NCBI RefSeq assembly: GCF_019884725.1
Contig: NZ_CP082322.1
Coordinates: 3,286,001 to 3,350,000 of the forward strand
Direction of reading: 5' to 3'
Length of the DNA: 64,000 bases
Origin: Leucobacter tenebrionis
Lineage (GTDB): Bacteria; Actinomycetota; Actinomycetes; Actinomycetales; Microbacteriaceae
Shown piece by piece: positions 49,121 to 58,651 of the stretch (position 1 is the stretch's first letter; each line of letters opens with the position of its first letter). The position numbers and the translations under genes were made by a program. The notes beneath the pieces were generated by a model. It did no database searches and had not been told where the DNA came from. It was given only the letters and a program-made list of their open reading frames with translations.

Positions 49121-50380
49121 ATGACAGACCCCGCCCCGCCCGCCGCCGGCACCGCCATGCGCGCACGCACGCCCATCCCCGCCCGCCTGTGGCTGATGCT
49201 CGCAGCGATGGTGGTGGCCCAGGCCGCGACCACGGTGGTGACCGCGGCACCCGCCTTCCTGATCCCGCATCTGCTTGAGAACGAGCAGATGACACTCACC
49301 GCCGCCGGCCTGCTCGCCGGCGCGCCGAACCTCGGCCTCGTGCTCTCGCTCGTGGCCTGGGGCGCCGCGACCGACCGCTTCGGTGAACGGCGGGTGATCC
49401 TCGTCGGGCTCGCGCTCGCGGTCGTCGCTGTCGCCGCGTCGATGCTCGTGCACGGCTTCGTGCCGCTCGGCATCGCGCTCGTGGCGAGCGGCGCCGTGTC
49501 TGCCTGCACGAACAGCGCCAGCGGCCGCCTGATCACGGGGTGGTTCCCTGCGGAGCGACGCGGGTTCGCGATGGGCATCCGCCAGACCTGCCAGCCGCTC
49601 GGCATGGCGATCGCGGCCCTGGGAGTGCCGCCGCTTGCCGCGTTCGGGGGTATCAGCGCCGCGTTTGCGCTCGGGGGCGCGTTGTGCGCGCTGAGCCTGG
49701 TGGGGTGCTGGATCATCGTGCGCGATCCCGAGAGAGCGCCGTCCCGCGTCGCGCGACGGGATGATCCCGCGTCCGCGAAGACCGTCTCCGCCGGTAATCC
49801 CTACCGTGAGTCCTCCGCGCTCATGCGGATCCACGCCGTGTCGATGCTGCTGGTCGTGCCGCAGTTCGCGCTCTCCACCTTCGGGCTGGTCTGGTTCACC
49901 GTCGGCCTCGGTTGGAGCGCGCTCGCCGCCGGCGCGCTCGTCGCGGCATCGCAGTTCGCGGGCGCCGCGTGCCGCATCCTCGTCGGGGCCTGGAGCGACC
50001 GCGCGATGTCCCGGCTCGGTCCTCTGCGAATCGTGGCGATCGCCGGGATCGCGGCACTGCTGCTCGCAGCGGCGTTCGGCTGGGCCGAGTGGAGCCTGCC
50101 CGCGGCGGCGGCCTACCTCGTGGCCAGCTGCGTCAGCGTCGCCGATAACGGTCTCGCGTTCACCTCCGTCGCCGAGCTCGCGGGGCCGGGCTGGGCAGGT
50201 CGCGCGCTGGGGATCCAGAACACCGGCCAGTTCGTCGCCGCGGCCGCCGTCGGGCCGGCCGTCGGTGCGCTCATCGGGGCGCTCGGGACCCCGGCCGCAC
50301 TGGCGATCCTGGCGCTCGCGCCGGCGGTTGCGGTGCCGCTCGTGCCGCGCCCCGAGGCGGAGCGCGGACTGCGTGGGTAG
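49121..50380 (+). CDS. MFS transporter
   Basis: A 419-residue protein with about 12 membrane helices in two halves. The loop motif GAATDRFGERRVIL (between helices 2 and 3) and a matching GAWSDRAMSRLGPLRIVA in the second half are typical of major facilitator permeases. The substrate is not evident. ATG 49121 was chosen over an upstream start because the added residues are not membrane or family-like. It lies in the segment that separates murG from murC, and its coding and GC character resemble the neighbours. Confidence 0.85.
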   Translation: MTDPAPPAAGTAMRARTPIPARLWLMLAAMVVAQAATTVVTAAPAFLIPHLLENEQMTLTAAGLLAGAPNLGLVLSLVAWGAATDRFGERRVILVGLALAVVAVAASMLVHGFVPLGIALVASGAVSACTNSASGRLITGWFPAERRGFAMGIRQTCQPLGMAIAALGVPPLAAFGGISAAFALGGALCALSLVGCWIIVRDPERAPSRVARRDDPASAKTVSAGNPYRESSALMRIHAVSMLLVVPQFALSTFGLVWFTVGLGWSALAAGALVAASQFAGAACRILVGAWSDRAMSRLGPLRIVAIAGIAALLLAAAFGWAEWSLPAAAAYLVASCVSVADNGLAFTSVAELAGPGWAGRALGIQNTGQFVAAAAVGPAVGALIGALGTPAALAILALAPAVAVPLVPRPEAERGLRG

Positions 50381-50423
50381 CTCGCACCCCTTCGACAGGC
50401 TTCGGGGGGCGACAAAGTAAGGG

Positions 50424-50572
50424 GCCGAGATACGGATTCCGCACGCGGATTCGCGATTCGGTGTGTGAGATCCGTATCTCGGCAGGGGTCTACTTAATAG
50501 TCGTCGTCTCGCGCGACCCAGTCGCGTGAGACGACGAGTTCGAAATGGCCCCGGATCTCAGGGATCCGGGGA
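50424..50572. repeat. Three successive palindromes upstream of murC
   Basis: GCCGAGATACGGAT at 50424-50437 pairs with 50470-50483 (14 bp). TCGTCGTCTCGCGCGAC at 50501-50517 pairs with 50521-50537 (16 of 17, loop 3). CCCGGATC/GATCCGGG pair at about 50552-50572. Together they fill the 230-base gap between the MFS gene and murC. One may end transcription of the MFS gene. Confidence 0.75.
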
Positions 50573-50612
50573 CCGGAGACGGTACGCTGGAGTGTCTATC
50601 TGAGGAGGCCAG

Positions 50613-52064
50613 ATGATCTACCCAGATCTCGAGATGGAGATCCCCGACGAGCTCGGGCGCGTGCACTTCGTCGGCATCGGCGGCTCGGGCATGAGCGGCA
50701 TCGCGCGCATGATGCACCAGGCGGGCGTGCCCGTGACGGGATCCGATCGCAGCGCCAACTACTCGACCGAGGCGCTCGAGCAGCTCGGGATCCCGGTGAG
50801 CATCGGGCACGACGCGGCCAACGTGGGGAGCGCCGACACTCTCGTGGTCACCGGCGCGCTCTGGCAGGACAACCCGGAGTACCAGCTCGCCCTCACGAAG
50901 GGGCTCCCCGTACTGCACCGTTCCCAGGCGCTCGCCTGGCTGGCGCGCGGCAAGCGCGTCGTCTCGGTGGCCGGGGCCCACGGCAAGACGACCTCGACCG
51001 GCATGATCGTCACCGGGCTGCTCGGGCTGGGCGCCGACCCCTCCTTCGTGAACGGTGGCATCATCGAGTCGCTCGGGGTGAGCTCGGGCCCCGGCTCCGA
51101 CGACCTCTTCGTGATCGAGGCCGACGAGAGCGATAAGTCGTTCCTGCTCTACGACACCGCTGTCGCGCTCATCACGAACGTCGACCCCGAGCACCTCGAT
51201 TTCTACGGTTCGCGCGAGGCGTTCATGCGCGCCTTCGTCGATTTCGCCCGCGGTGCGCGCGAGCAGGTCGTGATCTCGGCCGATGACCCCGGGGCGGTAG
51301 AAGTGCTCGACGCGCTGCGCGCCGACGCCGACTACGCAGAGCTCGGCCGAAGGATCACCACTTTCGGGGAGCACGCGGAGGCCGACGTGAGGATCGTGTC
51401 GATCGACGCCTCCGGCCCGGTGCGCTTCGAGGTCGAGCTCGCGGGAGCCGACGGCGCCGCCGAGCGGCACGAGGCGCAGCTCTCGGTGTACGGACGGCAC
51501 AACGCCGTCAACGCGGTGGGCGCTCTGGCCGTGCTCGTCGGTCTCGGCTTCGAGGCCGGCCCCGCGCTCGCCGCGATCGCCGAGTTCGGCGGCACCAAGC
51601 GCCGCTTCGAGTTCCACGCTGAGGTCGGCGGGGTGCGCGTCTACGATGATTACGCCCATCACCACACCGAGGTCGCGGCGCTGCTCGACTCGGCCCGCGC
51701 CGTCGTCGGCGAAGAGGGGCGGCTGATCGCGATCCACCAGCCGCATCTCTACAGCCGCACGAAGCTGTTCCACCGCGAGTTCGCCGAGGTGCTCGAGGCG
51801 GGCGCCGACCACACGGTGGTCATCGCGGTCGACGGGGCTCGCGAGGATCCGGTCGAGGGGGTCACCGGCGCGCTCGTCGCCGACGATTTCGCGGATCAGA
51901 GCCGCGTGGCCTACCGCCCCGACTGGCAGGATGCCGCGGACTACCTCGCGGAGATCGCGCGCCCCGGCGACGTGATGGTGACGATGAGCTGCGGCACGGT
52001 CTACCGGATCATCCCGCAGGTGGTCGAGGCGCTCCGTCGGCGCTTCGAGCCCGCGGACGCGTAG
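50613..52064 (+). CDS. murC: UDP-N-acetylmuramate-L-alanine ligase MurC
   Basis: A 483-residue Mur ligase that starts the peptide stem. The N-terminal [17 protein letters not shown] is the MurC UDP-binding motif, the P-loop is [13 protein letters not shown], and [14 protein letters not shown] is in the C-terminal domain. ATG 50613 has GAGGAGG 5 bases before it. It begins the second half of the dcw cluster after the insertion. Confidence 0.96.
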   Translation: MIYPDLEMEIPDELGRVHFVGIGGSGMSGIARMMHQAGVPVTGSDRSANYSTEALEQLGIPVSIGHDAANVGSADTLVVTGALWQDNPEYQLALTKGLPVLHRSQALAWLARGKRVVSVAGAHGKTTSTGMIVTGLLGLGADPSFVNGGIIESLGVSSGPGSDDLFVIEADESDKSFLLYDTAVALITNVDPEHLDFYGSREAFMRAFVDFARGAREQVVISADDPGAVEVLDALRADADYAELGRRITTFGEHAEADVRIVSIDASGPVRFEVELAGADGAAERHEAQLSVYGRHNAVNAVGALAVLVGLGFEAGPALAAIAEFGGTKRRFEFHAEVGGVRVYDDYAHHHTEVAALLDSARAVVGEEGRLIAIHQPHLYSRTKLFHREFAEVLEAGADHTVVIAVDGAREDPVEGVTGALVADDFADQSRVAYRPDWQDAADYLAEIARPGDVMVTMSCGTVYRIIPQVVEALRRRFEPADA

Positions 52065-52097
52065 GGTGACGGTCGCGGTGACGAGGCGGTTCGGGCG

Positions 52098-53291
52098 ATG
52101 AAGCGGCCCAGCGGGTTCGATCGCGCTCCCGAGCGCGGGCACGAACCGGAACCCGGCGCTTCCGACGACGGGGTCTTCCCGTCGCGGGGTCGGGCATCCG
52201 CGCCTGAGAAGGCGGCCGTCGCACCCGAGATCGCGCCAGGGGCAGATGCGCCAGAGACGTCAGATGCGCGCGACCGCCCGTCGCTGCTGCGGCGCCGTCT
52301 CGCGAGACGCGCCGCGACGGAGAGCGCGACGCCGGCGGACCACTCGACCACGGCGGATGACCCGACGAGGGAGGCGGGCTCGGCAGCCGCCGATACGGCC
52401 GACGCCGCTGCGGCGCCCACGGTCGACCTGGGCGAGGTGCGGGAGGCTCGGGCGCTGGAGCTGTCGGACCGGTCATCGCGGTTCTCCCTCGCGCGACTGC
52501 GCTCCGAGCGGGACGCGGATCCGGTGCGCGCGGCGGAGCGTCGGTTGCGCGCCGCTGAGAAGCAGCGCCGAGCCCAGCTCCGCAACGAACGCCGGCGATT
52601 CTCGGTCGGCAGCCGACGGAGGCGCCGCAACTGGTGGATCGCGCTCGCCGCGGTCGCCGCTCTCGCGCTCTTCGTCGTGGGGGGCGCGTTCACTCCCGTG
52701 ATGGCGGTGCGCGATCTGCAGGTGGTCGGGGCGGTCAACGTCAATCAGGGGGACGTCGAGCAGGCGCTCTCGCGCTTCGACGGCCGGCCGCTCGCCCTGG
52801 TCGACGACGCCGAGGTGCATCAGGCGCTCGAGCCGTTTCCGATGATCCAGCGCTACGCCGTCGAGCGCGTGCCGCCGCACACGCTCGTCGTGCGCATCGA
52901 GGAGCGCGTTCCGGTGATCTCGGTGCAGGGCGACGCGGGATACGCGGTCTACGACGCGGCGGGCGTGCTGCTCGCCTCGGCCGAGCAGGCTCCCTCCGGC
53001 GCACCCGTCGCCTCGGGCGCGGTGACCGATTTCTCTTCGCAGGCGTTCCGGTCGGCGGGGCGCGCGCTGCGCGACATGCCGGCGGAACTGCGCACCGGGA
53101 TCGTCTCGGTGACGGCCTCGAGCGGGCAGGACGTCACGTTCACGCTCTCGAGCGGCGTCGAGGTGCTGTGGGGCGACGCGGATCGCACCCGGTACAAGGC
53201 CGAGGTGCTCGAGCGGATGATCGTGGCGCTCGCGGATCGCCCGGTCGAGCGCATCGACGTCTCGTCGGCCGAAGCCCCCGTGTTCCGGTGA
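52098..53291 (+). CDS. ftsQ: Cell division protein FtsQ
   Basis: A 397-residue bitopic protein. Residues 1-175 are a long charged, low-complexity cytoplasmic extension; one membrane helix at 179-199 (WWIALAAVAALALFVVGGAF); a POTRA domain from about 204 (VRDLQVVGAVNVNQGDVEQAL); then the beta domain of FtsQ/DivIB. It helps recruit the divisome. The N-terminal extension is longer than in E. coli. Confidence 0.9.
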   Translation: MKRPSGFDRAPERGHEPEPGASDDGVFPSRGRASAPEKAAVAPEIAPGADAPETSDARDRPSLLRRRLARRAATESATPADHSTTADDPTREAGSAAADTADAAAAPTVDLGEVREARALELSDRSSRFSLARLRSERDADPVRAAERRLRAAEKQRRAQLRNERRRFSVGSRRRRRNWWIALAAVAALALFVVGGAFTPVMAVRDLQVVGAVNVNQGDVEQALSRFDGRPLALVDDAEVHQALEPFPMIQRYAVERVPPHTLVVRIEERVPVISVQGDAGYAVYDAAGVLLASAEQAPSGAPVASGAVTDFSSQAFRSAGRALRDMPAELRTGIVSVTASSGQDVTFTLSSGVEVLWGDADRTRYKAEVLERMIVALADRPVERIDVSSAEAPVFR

Positions 53292-53429
53292 GGGGCTGAG
53301 CCGCGCTCGCGTCGATCGCCTCCGCGGCGCGCATTCTCACCGAATTGCTCGGCGCCGCGCGGCGTGTCTTCAGCGCGGATACGGGGCCGCCCCATAGCGT
53401 TGTGCGCAGGAAATGTATACGGCAATACT

Positions 53430-53460
53430 AACTTTTAACTTCAGCTAGAGGTTGAAGGTT
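53430..53460 (+). promoter_or_regulatory. Operator dyad upstream of ftsZ (possible FtsR site)
   Basis: AACTTTTAACTTC (53430-53442), 5 bases, then GAGGTTGAAGGTT (53448-53460): the right half is the complement of AACCTTCAACCTC and matches the left at 10 of 13 positions. A related sequence lies before the second MerR gene at 20949-20975. The dyad ends just before the ribosome-binding site GGAGGGG of ftsZ. It is a plausible MerR-type binding site. Confidence 0.6.
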
Positions 53461-53473
53461 GGAGGGGATCCAG

Positions 53474-54721
53474 GTGTCAGGCAACCAGAACTACCTCGCA
53501 GTGATCAAGGTCGTCGGTGTCGGCGGTGGCGGCGTCAACGCCGTCAACCGCATGATCGAGCTCGGCCTGCGCGGCGTCGAGTTCATCGCGGTCAACACCG
53601 ATGCGCAGGCGCTGCTGCTCAGCGACGCCGACGTCAAGCTCGACGTCGGCCGCGAACTCACGCGGGGCCTCGGCGCCGGCGCGGATCCCGAGGTCGGCCG
53701 CCGCGCCGCAGAGGACCACGCGGAGGAGATCGAGGAGGCGCTCTCGGGCGCGGACATGGTCTTCGTGACCGCCGGCGAGGGCGGCGGCACCGGCACGGGC
53801 GCGGCTCCCGTCGTGGCGCGGATCGCCAAGTCCATCGGCGCGCTGACCATCGGCGTGGTCACCCGTCCCTTCAGCTTCGAGGGCAAGCGCCGTGCGGCAC
53901 AGGCCGATGCCGGCGTGCACACCCTGCGCGAGGCCGTCGACACCCTGATCGTCGTGCCGAACGATCGCCTGCTCGACATCAGCGAGCCCGGCATCAGCAT
54001 GATCGAGGCCTTCGCGGCCGCCGACCAGGTGCTGCTCGCCGGCGTCTCCGGCATCACCGACCTCATCACCACCCCCGGCCTCATCAACCTCGACTTCGCC
54101 GACGTCAAGTCGGTCATGCAGGGGGCCGGTGCGGCGCTCATGGGCATCGGATCCGCCCGCGGCGCCGATCGCGCGATCAAGGCCGCTGAGCTGGCCGTCG
54201 CGTCCCCGCTGCTCGAGGCCTCCGTCGAGGGCGCGCACGGCGTGCTCCTGTCCATCCAGGGCTCCTCGAACCTCGCCCTCAGCGAGATCTACGAGGCCTC
54301 GACTCTCGTGCAGGACGTCGTGCACCCCGAGGCGAACATCATCTTCGGCACCGTCATCGACGACACGCTCGGCGACGAGGTGCGGGTCACCGTGATCGCC
54401 GCCGGCTTCGACGACGATCCCTCACCCCAGGTGCAGTCGTCCGAGCAGCGCGGTCGCCGCGGTAGCCACGTCGAGAGCATCGACGATGTGCCCGCGCAGG
54501 CTTCCACGACCGCCTCCGCCGTCGCGAGCGGAGAGGCGACCGGCCTGGGCTTCAAGGGCTTCAACGCCAACCGCGGTGAGAGCGAGGCCCAGGGGCAGAA
54601 CCCGCCCACCGGACAGTTCGGCGAGGTGCTCTCGAACCCGCCGGTCGAGGCGCAGCTGCCCGATCCCGCCTTCGACGGCGATGACGACGATGATCTCGAC
54701 ATCCCCGAGTTCCTGAGGTAG
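53474..54721 (+). CDS. ftsZ: Cell division GTPase FtsZ
   Basis: A 415-residue tubulin-like GTPase. [17 protein letters not shown] begins the nucleotide-binding domain, the GTP-binding [13 protein letters not shown] signature is at about residues 104-116, and the T7 loop region [17 protein letters not shown] is present. The C-terminal peptide [10 protein letters not shown] binds SepF and FtsW-type partners. GTG 53474 was chosen because GGAGGGG lies 6 bases before it and the family begins here; the open frame also has TTG 53459. It polymerises into the Z-ring. Confidence 0.97.
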   Translation: MSGNQNYLAVIKVVGVGGGGVNAVNRMIELGLRGVEFIAVNTDAQALLLSDADVKLDVGRELTRGLGAGADPEVGRRAAEDHAEEIEEALSGADMVFVTAGEGGGTGTGAAPVVARIAKSIGALTIGVVTRPFSFEGKRRAAQADAGVHTLREAVDTLIVVPNDRLLDISEPGISMIEAFAAADQVLLAGVSGITDLITTPGLINLDFADVKSVMQGAGAALMGIGSARGADRAIKAAELAVASPLLEASVEGAHGVLLSIQGSSNLALSEIYEASTLVQDVVHPEANIIFGTVIDDTLGDEVRVTVIAAGFDDDPSPQVQSSEQRGRRGSHVESIDDVPAQASTTASAVASGEATGLGFKGFNANRGESEAQGQNPPTGQFGEVLSNPPVEAQLPDPAFDGDDDDDLDIPEFLR

Positions 54722-54726
54722 GTGAC

Positions 54727-55434
54727 GTGACCGGAGTCGATCTCGCCGACTTCCCGGGCCTCGCCGATCGACTGGAAGCGGTGCGCGGCGGTATCGCCGA
54801 CGCCTGCCGGGTCGCGGAGCGCGACCCGGCGGATGTCACCCTCATCGTCGTGACCAAGTTCCATCCCGCGGCCCTGGTGGCGGCGCTCGCCGGACTCGGC
54901 GTGCGCGATGTGGGTGAGAACCGGCATCAGGAGGCCCAGTCGAAGGCCGAAGAGCTCGCCGGCCTCGGTCTCGACTGGCACTTCATCGGGCAGCTGCAGA
55001 CGAAGAAGGCGAGGCAGGCCGCGAGATACGCGAGCGCGATCCACTCGATCGATCGAGAACGCCTCGTCGACGCCCTCGCCACTGCAGAGGTCGAGAAACC
55101 CATCGACGCGTTCGTGCAGGTCAACCTCACCGACGACCCGGCTCGCGGTGGCGCCGCGCCGGACGAGGTCGAGCGGATCGCCGAGCGCGTGCTCCAGACC
55201 CCCACGCTGCGGCTGAGAGGTCTGATGGCGGTCGCGCCGCTTCCCGAGGAGGAGGATCCGGCATCCGCCTTCGCGCGGCTGCGGGGCCACTCGGAACGCG
55301 TGCGCACCCTCGCTCCGGAGGCCACCGCCATATCCGCCGGCATGACCCATGACTACGCCGAAGCGATCGCAGCGGGAGCGACACACCTGCGAATCGGCAG
55401 CGCAATCACCGGAAAACGCCCGGACCCCAGATAG
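54727..55434 (+). CDS. PLP homeostasis protein (YggS/PLPBP family)
   Basis: A 235-residue protein with a fold-type III PLP-binding barrel. [10 protein letters not shown] contains the PLP-binding lysine, followed by [20 protein letters not shown] and [12 protein letters not shown], and [23 protein letters not shown] near the end. It binds PLP and affects amino acid and PLP balance; no enzyme activity is established. It lies 5 bases after ftsZ and before sepF, as in many actinobacteria. Confidence 0.92.
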   Translation: MTGVDLADFPGLADRLEAVRGGIADACRVAERDPADVTLIVVTKFHPAALVAALAGLGVRDVGENRHQEAQSKAEELAGLGLDWHFIGQLQTKKARQAARYASAIHSIDRERLVDALATAEVEKPIDAFVQVNLTDDPARGGAAPDEVERIAERVLQTPTLRLRGLMAVAPLPEEEDPASAFARLRGHSERVRTLAPEATAISAGMTHDYAEAIAAGATHLRIGSAITGKRPDPR

Positions 55435-55466
55435 CCTCGAAACACCGCACCGCGTTGGGAGAAATG

Positions 55467-55979
55467 ATGAGCAACCCGCTGAAGAAGACCATGGTGTTCC
55501 TGGGCCTCGCCGAGGAGGACCTCGAGGAGCAGAACGCCGAGTCGCAGCAGCCCGCGGCTCCCCGATCGACCGCGAAGGAGACCCCCGCCCCGGCGGCGGC
55601 CCCGAAGCCCGAGGCTGCCCGACCCGCCCCCCAGCGCGCGTCGGTCACCCCCCTGCGACGGGTCACCCCCACCAAGCCGGCGGCGCAGCAGCCTATGAAC
55701 GAGATCCTCACCGTACACCCCACCGAGTACAAGGACGCGAAGGTCATCGCCGAGAATTTCCGCGAGGGACTCCCGGTGATCATCAACCTCTCGCGCATGA
55801 ACGAGGCCGACGCCAAGCGCCTCATCGACTTCACGAGCGGCCTCACCATGGGTCTGCACGGGCGCATCGAGCGCGTGACGAGCAAGGTGTTCCTGCTCTC
55901 GCCCGAGCACATCGAGGTCGGTAGCGACGGCTCGCGTCAGCAGGACAGCGGCTCGTTCTTCGTGGCACCCTCGGCGTAA
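55467..55979 (+). CDS. sepF: Cell division protein SepF
   Basis: A 170-residue protein. The N-terminal amphipathic helix [18 protein letters not shown], a proline/alanine-rich linker (25-75), and the C-terminal SepF core ([31 protein letters not shown] ... [30 protein letters not shown]) are clear. It tethers FtsZ to the membrane in bacteria that lack FtsA, as seems to be the case in this cluster. ATG 55467 has GGGAG 5 bases upstream; ATG 55464 is also possible. Confidence 0.94.
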   Translation: MSNPLKKTMVFLGLAEEDLEEQNAESQQPAAPRSTAKETPAPAAAPKPEAARPAPQRASVTPLRRVTPTKPAAQQPMNEILTVHPTEYKDAKVIAENFREGLPVIINLSRMNEADAKRLIDFTSGLTMGLHGRIERVTSKVFLLSPEHIEVGSDGSRQQDSGSFFVAPSA

Positions 55980-55982
55980 GCC

Positions 55983-56276
55983 GTGGAGGTCGTATTCGCG
56001 ATCGGAACCGTGCTGCGGGTCGTCCTCCGGATCTACATCTTCGTGCTCTGGGGCAGATTCGTGCTCGACTGGATCCTGGTGCTCAACCGCAACTTCCGCC
56101 CGCGCGGTGTGCTCGCGGTGCTGGTGGAGCTCGTGTACACGGTCACGGATCCGCCCATCAAGATGTTCCGCAGGCTGCTGCCGCCGATCCGCCTCGGGCA
56201 GATCGCCCTGGATCTCGGCTGGATGCTCACGCTCCTCGCGTGCTGGATCCTCCTCGCGATCATCCCCGGTTGGTGA
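55983..56276 (+). CDS. YggT-family membrane protein
   Basis: A 97-residue protein with two hydrophobic stretches (about 1-28 and 66-95) and the YggT core (VEVVFAIGTVLRVVLRIYIFVLWGRFVLDW ... VTDPPIKMFRRLLPPIRLGQIALDL). Its function is unknown, but the gene is conserved beside sepF and divIVA. GTG 55983 lies 3 bases after the sepF stop. Confidence 0.9.
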   Translation: MEVVFAIGTVLRVVLRIYIFVLWGRFVLDWILVLNRNFRPRGVLAVLVELVYTVTDPPIKMFRRLLPPIRLGQIALDLGWMLTLLACWILLAIIPGW

Positions 56277-56378
56277 TAGAAAGGCTCTATTTCCGGGCAT
56301 TCTGCGCGAACCGGACAATATTTGCTAGCGTTGTTCCATGACCACGCGAGTGGTCCCGAACCGAAAGAGACGTAAACG

Positions 56379-57065
56379 ATGGCCCTGACTCCTGAAGATG
56401 TCGTGAACCAGAAGTTCACGATCACCAAGTTCCGCGACGGCTACGATCTCGATCAGGTCGACGATTTCCTCGACACGATCGTCGAGGAGCTGCGCCAGCA
56501 CGAGCAGGAGAAGGCCGAGCTGCGCGCCCAGATCGAGGAGCTCACCGAGAAGCTGGCCGCCTGCGAGGCCGGCAAGTCGGAGGGCGGCGCTGACTCCGGT
56601 GAAGCCTCCGAGCAGACCATCGTGGTCGACGCCCCGAAGGCTCCCGCTGCTCCCGCCCCGGCGGCCGAGACCTCCAGCGCCGTTGCCGAGGCCGCTGCGC
56701 TTCCGCAGCCCGACGCCGTCAAGTCGAGCGCCATGCTGCAGCTCGCGCTCGAGCTGCACGACAAGCACGTGCACGAGGGCGAGACGACGCGCGATCGCCT
56801 CATCAGCGAGGCCGAGAAGAAGCGTCAGCAGATGATCGAGGACGCCGAGCGCACCGCGAAGCAGCTCGTCGAGGAGGCGCAGAAGCAGCGCGCCGAGGAG
56901 CTGCGCGTGCTCGGCGACGAGCGCGGCGATCTCCAGTTCAAGATCAAGGAGCTGCGCCAGTTCGAGTCGGAGTACCGTTCGACGCTGCGCTCGTACATCC
57001 AGTCGCAGCTGCGCGGCCTCGACGGCTCGCCCGAGCCCGCCGGCGCTCCCGACGGTCTGCAATAG
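56379..57065 (+). CDS. divIVA: Polar growth/septum-site protein DivIVA (Wag31)
   Basis: A 228-residue coiled-coil protein. The N-terminal lipid-binding domain MALTPEDVVNQKFTITKFRDGYDLDQVDDFLD is diagnostic, a Pro/Ala-rich linker covers about 68-113, and a long coiled coil (about 118-215) with many E/K/R/Q residues follows. It marks negatively curved membrane and guides polar growth in actinobacteria. A TGCTAGCGT element at 56323-56331 is a possible extended -10 before it. Confidence 0.95.
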   Translation: MALTPEDVVNQKFTITKFRDGYDLDQVDDFLDTIVEELRQHEQEKAELRAQIEELTEKLAACEAGKSEGGADSGEASEQTIVVDAPKAPAAPAPAAETSSAVAEAAALPQPDAVKSSAMLQLALELHDKHVHEGETTRDRLISEAEKKRQQMIEDAERTAKQLVEEAQKQRAEELRVLGDERGDLQFKIKELRQFESEYRSTLRSYIQSQLRGLDGSPEPAGAPDGLQ

Positions 57066-57073
57066 CAGGGAGC

Positions 57074-57730
57074 GTGAGCGACGCTCCCGACGTGGCGGCC
57101 GTTTCCGCCACCCCCTCGTCATCGCGACGCCGGCTGGTGCCTCTGCTCCTGCTCGGCGTCGCGATCGTCGTGTTCGCCATCGACCAGCTCTCCAAGAACT
57201 GGGTGGTATCGAATCTCACGGAGGGCCGCACCGAGCCCGTGCTCGGCGAGTTCCTCCAGTGGCACTTCGTGCGCAATCCCGGCGCGGCGTTCTCCATGGC
57301 GAGCGGCGCGACCTGGATCTTCACCGTGCTCGCCACGGTGGTCGTGGTCGTGATCCTCTGGCAGCTGCGGCGCCTGCGCTCGATCCCGTGGGGAGTGTTC
57401 CTCGGCCTGCTGCTTGGCGGCGTGCTCGGCAATCTCACCGACCGCCTCACACGCGAACCCGGCTTCCCCGAGGGGCACGTCATCGACTTCATCCTCACGC
57501 CGTGGATGTGGCTCGGGTTCAACCCGGCCATCTACAACGTCGCCGACATCGCGATCGTGAGCGGCATGGTGCTGTTCATCCTGATCAGCGTGCTCGGCCT
57601 GCCGATCGACGGTTCGCCCAGGGCGCGGCGGGGAAGCGCCGGTGGAGAGGACGCGGATCCGGATCCGGCACCCGCCGCAGATCCCGGCTCGGCACCGCAG
57701 AGAGAGGACCGCGCCGATGGAGCAGCGTAG
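57074..57730 (+). CDS. lspA: Lipoprotein signal peptidase LspA
   Basis: A 218-residue membrane aspartic protease that removes signal peptides from prolipoproteins. [25 protein letters not shown], the first catalytic aspartate in NLTDRL and the second in YNVADIAI are present, with four membrane helices. A disordered C-terminal tail of ~40 residues follows the last helix. It starts GTG 57074 9 bases after divIVA, and overlaps the next gene by 14 bases. Confidence 0.95.
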   Translation: MSDAPDVAAVSATPSSSRRRLVPLLLLGVAIVVFAIDQLSKNWVVSNLTEGRTEPVLGEFLQWHFVRNPGAAFSMASGATWIFTVLATVVVVVILWQLRRLRSIPWGVFLGLLLGGVLGNLTDRLTREPGFPEGHVIDFILTPWMWLGFNPAIYNVADIAIVSGMVLFILISVLGLPIDGSPRARRGSAGGEDADPDPAPAADPGSAPQREDRADGAA

Positions 57731-58634
57731 CCTTCCGGTGCCCGACGGTCTCGCGGGTGAGCGCGTCGACGCCGCCCTGGCCAAGCTGCTCGGGTTCTCA
57801 CGCAGCTTCGCCGCGGAGGTCGCGCAGGCGGGCGGCGTCGCTCTCGACGGGCGCACGCTCGGCAAGTCCGATCGCTTGGCGGCCGGCGGCTGGCTCGAGG
57901 TCTCCTGGCAGGAGAAGCGCGGCCCGGAGGTGGTTCCCGTGCACCTGCCCGAGCTCGGCATCGTGCACGACGACGACGACATCGTGGTGATCGACAAGCC
58001 GGCGGGCGTCGCGGCGCACCCCTCGCTCGGATGGGAGGGGCCCACCGTGCTCGGCGCGCTCGCCGGGGCGGGCTACCGGATCGCCACCTCTGGCGCCCCC
58101 GAACGCCAGGGCATCGTGCACCGCCTCGACGCGGGCACGAGCGGGTTGATGGTCGTCGCGAAGAGCGAGCGAGCCTACAGCGAGCTCAAACGCGCCTTCA
58201 AGGAGCGGGAGGTCTCGAAGATCTACCACGCCGTGGTGCAGGGACACCCCGACCCCTTCTCGGGCACGATCGAGGGGCCGATCGGCAGGCACCCGGGGCA
58301 CGAGTGGAAGTTCGCCGTGACACGCGACGGCAAGCCCTCGGTGACGCACTACGAGACGCTCGAGGCGTTCCCCTATGCGAGCCTGCTCGAGATCGAGCTC
58401 GAGACGGGGCGCACCCACCAGATCCGCGTGCACATGGCCGCGCAGCGGCACCCGTGCGTGGGCGACGGCATGTACGGCGCCGACCCGACGCTCTCCGAGC
58501 GACTCGGCCTGACCCGGCAGTGGTTGCACGCGATGCGGCTCGGCTTCAGGCACCCGGGCACGGGCGAGCCCGTGCACTTCGAGAGCCGTTATCCTGCCGA
58601 CCTGCAGCACGCGCTCGACGTGCTCTCGGCGTAG
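57717..58634 (+). CDS. RluA/RluD-family pseudouridine synthase
   Basis: A 305-residue RNA pseudouridine synthase. An S4-like N-terminal domain ([32 protein letters not shown]) is followed by the catalytic domain with [16 protein letters not shown] (catalytic D) and [13 protein letters not shown]. The combination is typical of RluD, which modifies 23S rRNA, and the position after lspA is conserved. The start at ATG 57717 has AGAGAGGA upstream. Precise target uridines are not evident. Confidence 0.92.
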   Translation: MEQRSLPVPDGLAGERVDAALAKLLGFSRSFAAEVAQAGGVALDGRTLGKSDRLAAGGWLEVSWQEKRGPEVVPVHLPELGIVHDDDDIVVIDKPAGVAAHPSLGWEGPTVLGALAGAGYRIATSGAPERQGIVHRLDAGTSGLMVVAKSERAYSELKRAFKEREVSKIYHAVVQGHPDPFSGTIEGPIGRHPGHEWKFAVTRDGKPSVTHYETLEAFPYASLLEIELETGRTHQIRVHMAAQRHPCVGDGMYGADPTLSERLGLTRQWLHAMRLGFRHPGTGEPVHFESRYPADLQHALDVLSA

Positions 58635-58651
58635 CCCTGAACTTTGTCAGG

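Noticed and set aside
33405..50483. CRISPR array
   Set aside because: The palindromes are isolated or in tandem without regular spacers, and no cas genes are present.
13300..57720. Homology between the C-terminal tails of MrpC and LspA
   Set aside because: The shared PQREDR is explained by the ribosome-binding site of the next gene read in frame, not by common descent.
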